Of a stretch of 8,855 bases of DNA, positions 5,360 to 8,855 are shown piece by piece. The translations under genes and the position numbers were made by a program. How positions within the stretch are numbered: position 1 is the first letter of the stretch; each line of letters starts with the position of its first letter. This DNA is from Thermococcus sp. (lineage in GTDB: Archaea; Methanobacteriota_B; Thermococci; Thermococcales; Thermococcaceae): assembly GCA_027062125.1 (NCBI GenBank), contig JAMOTW010000071.1, positions 1 to 8,855 on the forward strand, read 5' to 3'. The notes under the pieces were generated by a model. That model was not told where the DNA came from. It saw only the letters and a list, made by a program, of their open reading frames with translations, and did not search any database.

Positions 5360-6711
5360 CCCTTTCTCATCTTTGCTATGAAGAATCCGTTGCAGTCGTG
5401 TTTGTGCGTCCACGCTCTGAAAACCCTATCGCCGATTTCAAGGAAGCCCCTGTCTCCCCAGTCGAAGGGATAGTCCAGAAGTTCAAGCCCGACTTTTTCA
5501 ATTGCGAAGAGCACGTTCTCCTCGTCTTCATCAATCCTAATCGAGCACGTCGAGTAGGTCATCTCCCCGCCTTCCCTGAGGTTCTCGTAGGCGTTGCGGA
5601 GCATGTTCCTCTGGACGTTTATGATGCGCTTGATCTTGTTCTCATCAAAGCGCCACTTGACCTCCGGGAACTGCCTGTATGTTCCCGAGCTTGAGCACGG
5701 CGCGTCGAGGATTATTTTGTCGAACTTGGCCTTGTCCTTAAAGCTCTGGCCGTCCGCGTGAACCAGTTTGACATTCTTAATTCCGAGGAGCTTCATCTTC
5801 TCCCTCATGCGCATGAGCCTGTCGTAAGAGTAGTCAACCGCGATTATCTCGCCTTTATTTTCCATCAACGCCGCCGCGTGGAACGTCTTGCTTCCCGGGG
5901 CGGCCGCCAAGTCCAGAACCCTCTCGCCGGGTTCGGGAGCCAGTACGTGGGCAACGTAGGCAGAGGCCAAATCCTGGATAACAAACTTCCCTTCCCTGTA
6001 CCAGTCGAGCCTCGTTACCGGAGTCTTGTATTCGAGTATCTTCAGGACGTCCGGAACTGGGGTTAGGGCCGTCCTCACGCCGTTCTCCTCAAGGTAGTCC
6101 CCCAGTGAGTCCACGTCGGTCTTAAGGGTGTTTGCTCTGACGTAGTACCTCTGCGGCCTGTTGTTGCTCAGGAGTAACCTAACCGCCTCATCGTAGCCCA
6201 AAAGCTCCACCGCGTACTCGACGTACCAGCGGGGATGGGAGAAGCGGACGGAGAGCCATTCTATCCTGTCCCTCTCCTTGAGCCTTTTCAGGGCTTTCTC
6301 CACGTCGAACTTCTCTATCGAGTGCATGAGCGCGTTGACGAACTTCGCCCTTGAGAAATCAAAGCGCTCCTTAACGACCCTGATTATAGAGTCGGTAGCT
6401 ATGGCGGGCGGAACCTTCCGGAAGTGGATTTCGAAGGTGCCTATCCTCAGGAGGTTGGCCAGGTAGGGGTCAAGGTCTTCCACCCTCGAACCCTTGAGGA
6501 CGGAGTTGATTATGAAGTCTATCTTGGCGCGCCACTTCTCTATCTCGAAGACGTAGGCATGGGCTAATCCGCGCGCCTTGTCCCGGTCTCTGCCGGATAC
6601 CTTCTTGAAGACCCTCTCAAGGGCGTGCTTCGACGACAGCTCGCGCTCTTCAACGAGGCTTAACGCGTCCGCCACCACTTCCTGAAAGCTCACGCGGTAA
6701 AACAGCTCCAT
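5356..6711 (-). CDS. NOL1/NOP2/SUN (RsmB-like) RNA m5C methyltransferase with NusB-like domain
   Basis: A 451-residue S-adenosylmethionine-dependent RNA cytosine-C5 methyltransferase. Residues 1 to about 145 form a helical NusB-like RNA-binding domain, as in bacterial RsmB/Fmu (GLAHAYVFEIEKWRAKID..., LRIGTFEI...KVPPAIATDSIIRVVKE). Residues about 185-235 form the small N1-type subdomain, and 240-451 the Rossmann catalytic domain. SAM motif I is VLDLAAAPGSKT (265-276), with D293 in VAVDYS as the ribose-binding acid. Motif IV is DAPCSSSGT (336-344) with C339, and motif VI is STCS (387-390) with C389. C389 would be the nucleophile and C339 the release cysteine. The start is ATG 6711, with no ribosome-binding site and a TATA-like TTTTTAAAC about 25 bases upstream, so leaderless translation is likely. 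Whether the target is rRNA or tRNA cannot be told. It diverges from the polymerase gene. Confidence 0.93.
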   Translation of the reverse strand: MELFYRVSFQEVVADALSLVEERELSSKHALERVFKKVSGRDRDKARGLAHAYVFEIEKWRAKIDFIINSVLKGSRVEDLDPYLANLLRIGTFEIHFRKVPPAIATDSIIRVVKERFDFSRAKFVNALMHSIEKFDVEKALKRLKERDRIEWLSVRFSHPRWYVEYAVELLGYDEAVRLLLSNNRPQRYYVRANTLKTDVDSLGDYLEENGVRTALTPVPDVLKILEYKTPVTRLDWYREGKFVIQDLASAYVAHVLAPEPGERVLDLAAAPGSKTFHAAALMENKGEIIAVDYSYDRLMRMREKMKLLGIKNVKLVHADGQSFKDKAKFDKIILDAPCSSSGTYRQFPEVKWRFDENKIKRIINVQRNMLRNAYENLREGGEMTYSTCSIRIDEDEENVLFAIEKVGLELLDYPFDWGDRGFLEIGDRVFRAWTHKHDCNGFFIAKMRKG

Positions 6712-6730
6712 GGACGGGGCTTTGCGGGGG

Positions 6731-6741
6731 AGTTTAAAAAG
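6731..6741. promoter_or_regulatory. Shared TATA-like core between the methyltransferase and polymerase genes
   Basis: AGTTTAAAAAG reads as a TATA-like box on both strands because TTTAAA is palindromic. On the minus strand it is about 25 bases before ATG 6711 (leaderless methyltransferase mRNA). On the plus strand it predicts a start near 6762 and a leader of about 32 bases for the polymerase, keeping the AGGTG site at 6783-6787. A second plus-strand candidate, TTTATTAG (6754-6761), would place the start at about 6784 and remove that site. Confidence 0.45.
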
Positions 6742-6793
6742 GTGGTGGTGAGGTTTATTAGTCTCCAGTTCGATAATCCCACAGGTGTTGGTT

Positions 6794-8855
6794 ATGATCC
6801 TCGATACGGACTACATCACAGAGGATGGGAAGCCCGTCATAAGGATATTCAAGAAGGAGAACGGCGAGTTCAAGATAGAATACGACCGTGAGTTCGAGCC
6901 CTACATCTACGCCCTCCTCAATGACGATTCTGCCATAGAGGACGTTAAGAAGATAACCGCCGAGCGCCACGGCAGGGTCGTTAAGGTGAAGCGCGCCGAG
7001 AAGGTTAAGAAGAAGTTCCTCGGCAGGCCGATAGAGGTCTGGACCCTCTACTTCACCCACCCCCAGGACGTCCCGGCGATAAGGGACGAGATACGAAAGC
7101 ATCCTGCCGTCGTTGACATCTACGAGTACGACATACCATTCGCCAAGCGCTACCTCATAGACAAGAACCTCGTCCCGATGGAGGGTGACGAGGAGCTCAA
7201 GCTGCTCTCCTTCGACATCGAGACGCTCTATCACGAGGGCGAGGAGTTCGGAACAGGGCCGATCCTCATGATAAGCTACGCCGACGAGGGCGAGGCGAGG
7301 GTCATAACGTGGAAAAAGATAGACCTCCCCTACGTTGACGTCGTCTCCACCGAGAAGGAGATGATAAAGCGCTTCCTCAAGGTTGTTAAGGAGAAGGATC
7401 CGGATGTTCTCATAACCTACAACGGCGACAACTTCGACTTCGCCTACCTCAAGAAGCGGTGCGAGAAGCTTGGGATAAAGTTCACTCTCGGGAGAGATGG
7501 GAGCGAGCCCAAAATCCAGCGCATGGGGGACAGGTTTGCGGTCGAGGTGAAGGGGAGAATACACTTCGACCTCTACCCAGTCATAAGGAGGACGATAAAC
7601 CTTCCAACCTACACCCTTGAGGCGGTTTACGAGGCCGTCTTCGGAAAGCCGAAGGAGAAGGTTTACGCCGAGGAGATAACCACCGCTTGGGAGACCGGCG
7701 AGGGGCTCGAAAGGGTCGCCCGCTACTCCATGGAGGACGCGAAGGTCACCTTTGAACTCGGCAGGGAGTTCTTCCCGATGGAAGCCCAGCTCTCCCGTTT
7801 AATCGGCCAGAGCCTCTGGGACGTCTCCCGCTCAAGCACCGGCAACCTCGTGGAGTGGTTCCTCCTGAGGAAGGCCTACGAGAGGAACGAACTGGCTCCA
7901 AACAAGCCCGACGAGCGGGAACTTGCGAGACGGCGCGGGGGCTACGCGGGTGGCTACGTTAAGGAGCCGGAGCGTGGACTGTGGGACAACATAGTCTATT
8001 TGGACTTTAGGTGTCATCCAGCAGATACAAAGGTCGTAGTCAAAGGGAAGGGAGTAATTAACATAAGCGAAGTACGGGAGGGGGACTACGTTCTTGGAAT
8101 AGATGGCTGGCAGAAGGTCAAGAAAATCTGGGAGTACGACTATGAGGGAGAACTAGTCAATATAAACGGTTTAAAGTGTACCCCCAACCACAAGCTACCA
8201 GTGGTGGGAAAGAACGAGAGACAAACCAGGATAAGGGACAGCCTCGCCAAGTCGTTCCTTACAAAGAAAGTTACGGGCAGGCTGATAACCACACCACTCT
8301 TTGAGAAAATTGGAAAGATTACAGAGCAGAACGTACCCGAGGAGGAAGTGCTCAGGGGAGAACTCGCTGGGATAATCCTCGCAGAAGGCACGCTCATCAG
8401 GAAAGACGTGGAGTATTTTGACTCTTCAAGGGGCAAGAGAAGAATATCGCATCAGTATAGGGTCGAGATAACCGTCGGAGAGCACGAGGAGGAGTTCATA
8501 AGGAGGATAGTCTACATCTTCGAAAAACTCTTTGGTGTAACCCCCAGAATCGTCAGGAAAGAAGGTACCAAGGCTGTAACTCTCAAAGTCGCCAAGAAAG
8601 AGGTCTACCTTAAGGTCAAGGAACTCATGGACAACGTTGAGACCCTCCACGCCCCCTCTGTGCTGAGGGGGTTCTTTGAAGGCGATGGAACGGTCAACAG
8701 GGTTCGCAGGACGATAGTCGCAAACCAAGGCACTAACAACAAGTGGAAAATTGAAGTTGTCTCAAAGCTCTTAGAAAAACTCGGAATCCCCCACAGCAAG
8801 TACACATATGAGTACACCGAAAGGGGAAAGAAACTGACGAGGTATATCGTTGAAA
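6794..8855 (+). CDS. Family B DNA polymerase I (PolB), N-terminal extein plus partial intein, truncated at the window end
   Basis: Replicative or repair family B DNA polymerase of Thermococcales. The first 406 residues are the N-terminal and 3'-5' exonuclease regions, then an intein begins; the palm, fingers and thumb lie beyond the window. Residues match KOD-type enzymes position for position: uracil read-ahead pocket Y7, P36, V93, P115; Exo I D141 and E143 (FDIET); Exo II N210 and D215 (YNGDNFDF); Exo III Y311 and D315 (YSMEDAK). Proofreading and stalling at template uracil should both be intact. The start is ATG 6794, with AGGTG at 6783-6787 six bases upstream. The last extein residues here are NIVYLDFR; the missing continuation should be SLYPSII (motif A) after splicing. 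The frame stays open through the intein to the last base. The long minus-strand ORF opposite it (6758-7564) is a composition shadow. Confidence 0.97.
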   Translation, partial: MILDTDYITEDGKPVIRIFKKENGEFKIEYDREFEPYIYALLNDDSAIEDVKKITAERHGRVVKVKRAEKVKKKFLGRPIEVWTLYFTHPQDVPAIRDEIRKHPAVVDIYEYDIPFAKRYLIDKNLVPMEGDEELKLLSFDIETLYHEGEEFGTGPILMISYADEGEARVITWKKIDLPYVDVVSTEKEMIKRFLKVVKEKDPDVLITYNGDNFDFAYLKKRCEKLGIKFTLGRDGSEPKIQRMGDRFAVEVKGRIHFDLYPVIRRTINLPTYTLEAVYEAVFGKPKEKVYAEEITTAWETGEGLERVARYSMEDAKVTFELGREFFPMEAQLSRLIGQSLWDVSRSSTGNLVEWFLLRKAYERNELAPNKPDERELARRRGGYAGGYVKEPERGLWDNIVYLDFRCHPADTKVVVKGKGVINISEVREGDYVLGIDGWQKVKKIWEYDYEGELVNINGLKCTPNHKLPVVGKNERQTRIRDSLAKSFLTKKVTGRLITTPLFEKIGKITEQNVPEEEVLRGELAGIILAEGTLIRKDVEYFDSSRGKRRISHQYRVEITVGEHEEEFIRRIVYIFEKLFGVTPRIVRKEGTKAVTLKVAKKEVYLKVKELMDNVETLHAPSVLRGFFEGDGTVNRVRRTIVANQGTNNKWKIEVVSKLLEKLGIPHSKYTYEYTERGKKLTRYIVE
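8012..8855 (+). mobile_element. Intein with LAGLIDADG homing endonuclease at the pol-a site of PolB (5' part)
   Basis: An in-frame protein intron starts at Cys (codon 8012-8014) directly after R406 of the polymerase, the pol-a site inside the motif A sequence DFR|SLYPS, as in the first KOD polymerase intein. Intein residue 1 is C1 in CHPADTKVVV (block A). Block B is GLKCTPNHKLPVV (53-65) with T57 and H60. The endonuclease has both LAGLIDADG helices: LAGIILAEGT (118-127) with E125 as catalytic acid, and LRGFFEGDGT (218-227) with D225. About 281 residues are present; from the roughly 360-residue KOD relative about 80 are missing, including the C-terminal HN and the Ser+1 extein residue. Splicing joins the exteins, while the endonuclease would cut intein-free alleles to spread by homing. 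Base composition becomes visibly more A-rich from 8012 on, consistent with separate ancestry. Confidence 0.95.

Noticed and set aside
5203..5694. 163-codon plus-strand ORF across the antitoxin and methyltransferase 3' end
   Set aside because: It runs antisense through two supported genes and has no recognisable motif.
6741..6753. GGTGGTGGTGAGG triplet repeat as a regulatory repeat
   Set aside because: Three short triplets in a GC-rich leader are within chance, and they may simply lie in the polymerase upstream region.
6758..7564. 268-codon ORF on the minus strand opposite the polymerase gene
   Set aside because: It is fully antisense to an unambiguous PolB exonuclease region, and its L/V/E/Y-rich product matches no family I know; this is an open frame produced by GC-rich coding on the other strand.
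8140..8817. Three overlapping minus-strand ORFs opposite the intein
   Set aside because: The plus-strand frame is continuous, with intein blocks and endonuclease motifs; the reverse ORFs lack recognisable domains.

Overview
This window comes from a hyperthermophilic euryarchaeon of the Thermococcales, almost certainly Thermococcus. The right end carries the start of a family B DNA polymerase whose exonuclease and uracil-pocket residues fall at the same numbers as in KOD polymerase, interrupted by an intein at the same site (R406|C407) as a KOD intein. Archaeal TATA boxes, GTG/TTG starts, short leaders and heavily charged proteins agree. No rRNA, tRNA, CRISPR array or insertion sequence was seen. 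Coding density is close to complete, with no gene-free stretch over 100 bases.

Layout. Bases 1-649 (+) hold the C-terminal part of a radical SAM/SPASM enzyme, facing a minus-strand endonuclease IV-like TIM-barrel gene (660-1505). That gene has its own TATA box and a perfect 18-base palindrome beside it. Next, on the minus strand and read from 4014 down to 1547, is a tightly overlapping three-gene operon: a small MTH1187/YkoF-type (thiamine-binding-like) protein, a DUF373 membrane protein with a cytosolic acidic domain, and a long coiled-coil protein. Divergent from it is an AMMECR1-family gene (4109-4726, +), which ends in a T-rich terminator shared with the end of a VapC toxin gene (4730-5212, -). 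Directly upstream of vapC, overlapping it by 41 bases, is a 52-codon antitoxin-like ORF (5172-5330, -). An m5C RNA methyltransferase of the Nol1/Nop2/Sun family with an N-terminal NusB-like domain follows (5356-6711, -). It diverges from the polymerase gene (6794 onward, +) across a very compact intergenic region where one TTTAAA core may serve both directions.

How the parts relate. Most genes are core Thermococcales housekeeping: replication (PolB), RNA modification (NSUN-type methyltransferase), and possible base-excision repair (endonuclease IV-like). The mobile or accessory pieces are the polymerase intein, with both LAGLIDADG endonuclease motifs intact, and the more A/T-rich VapBC pair. 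The least understood unit is the MTH1187-DUF373-coiled-coil operon. Its overlapping reading frames suggest coupled production of a small soluble ligand-binding protein, a membrane protein with a conserved acidic cytosolic domain, and a coiled-coil partner. No function can be assigned to that set from sequence alone.
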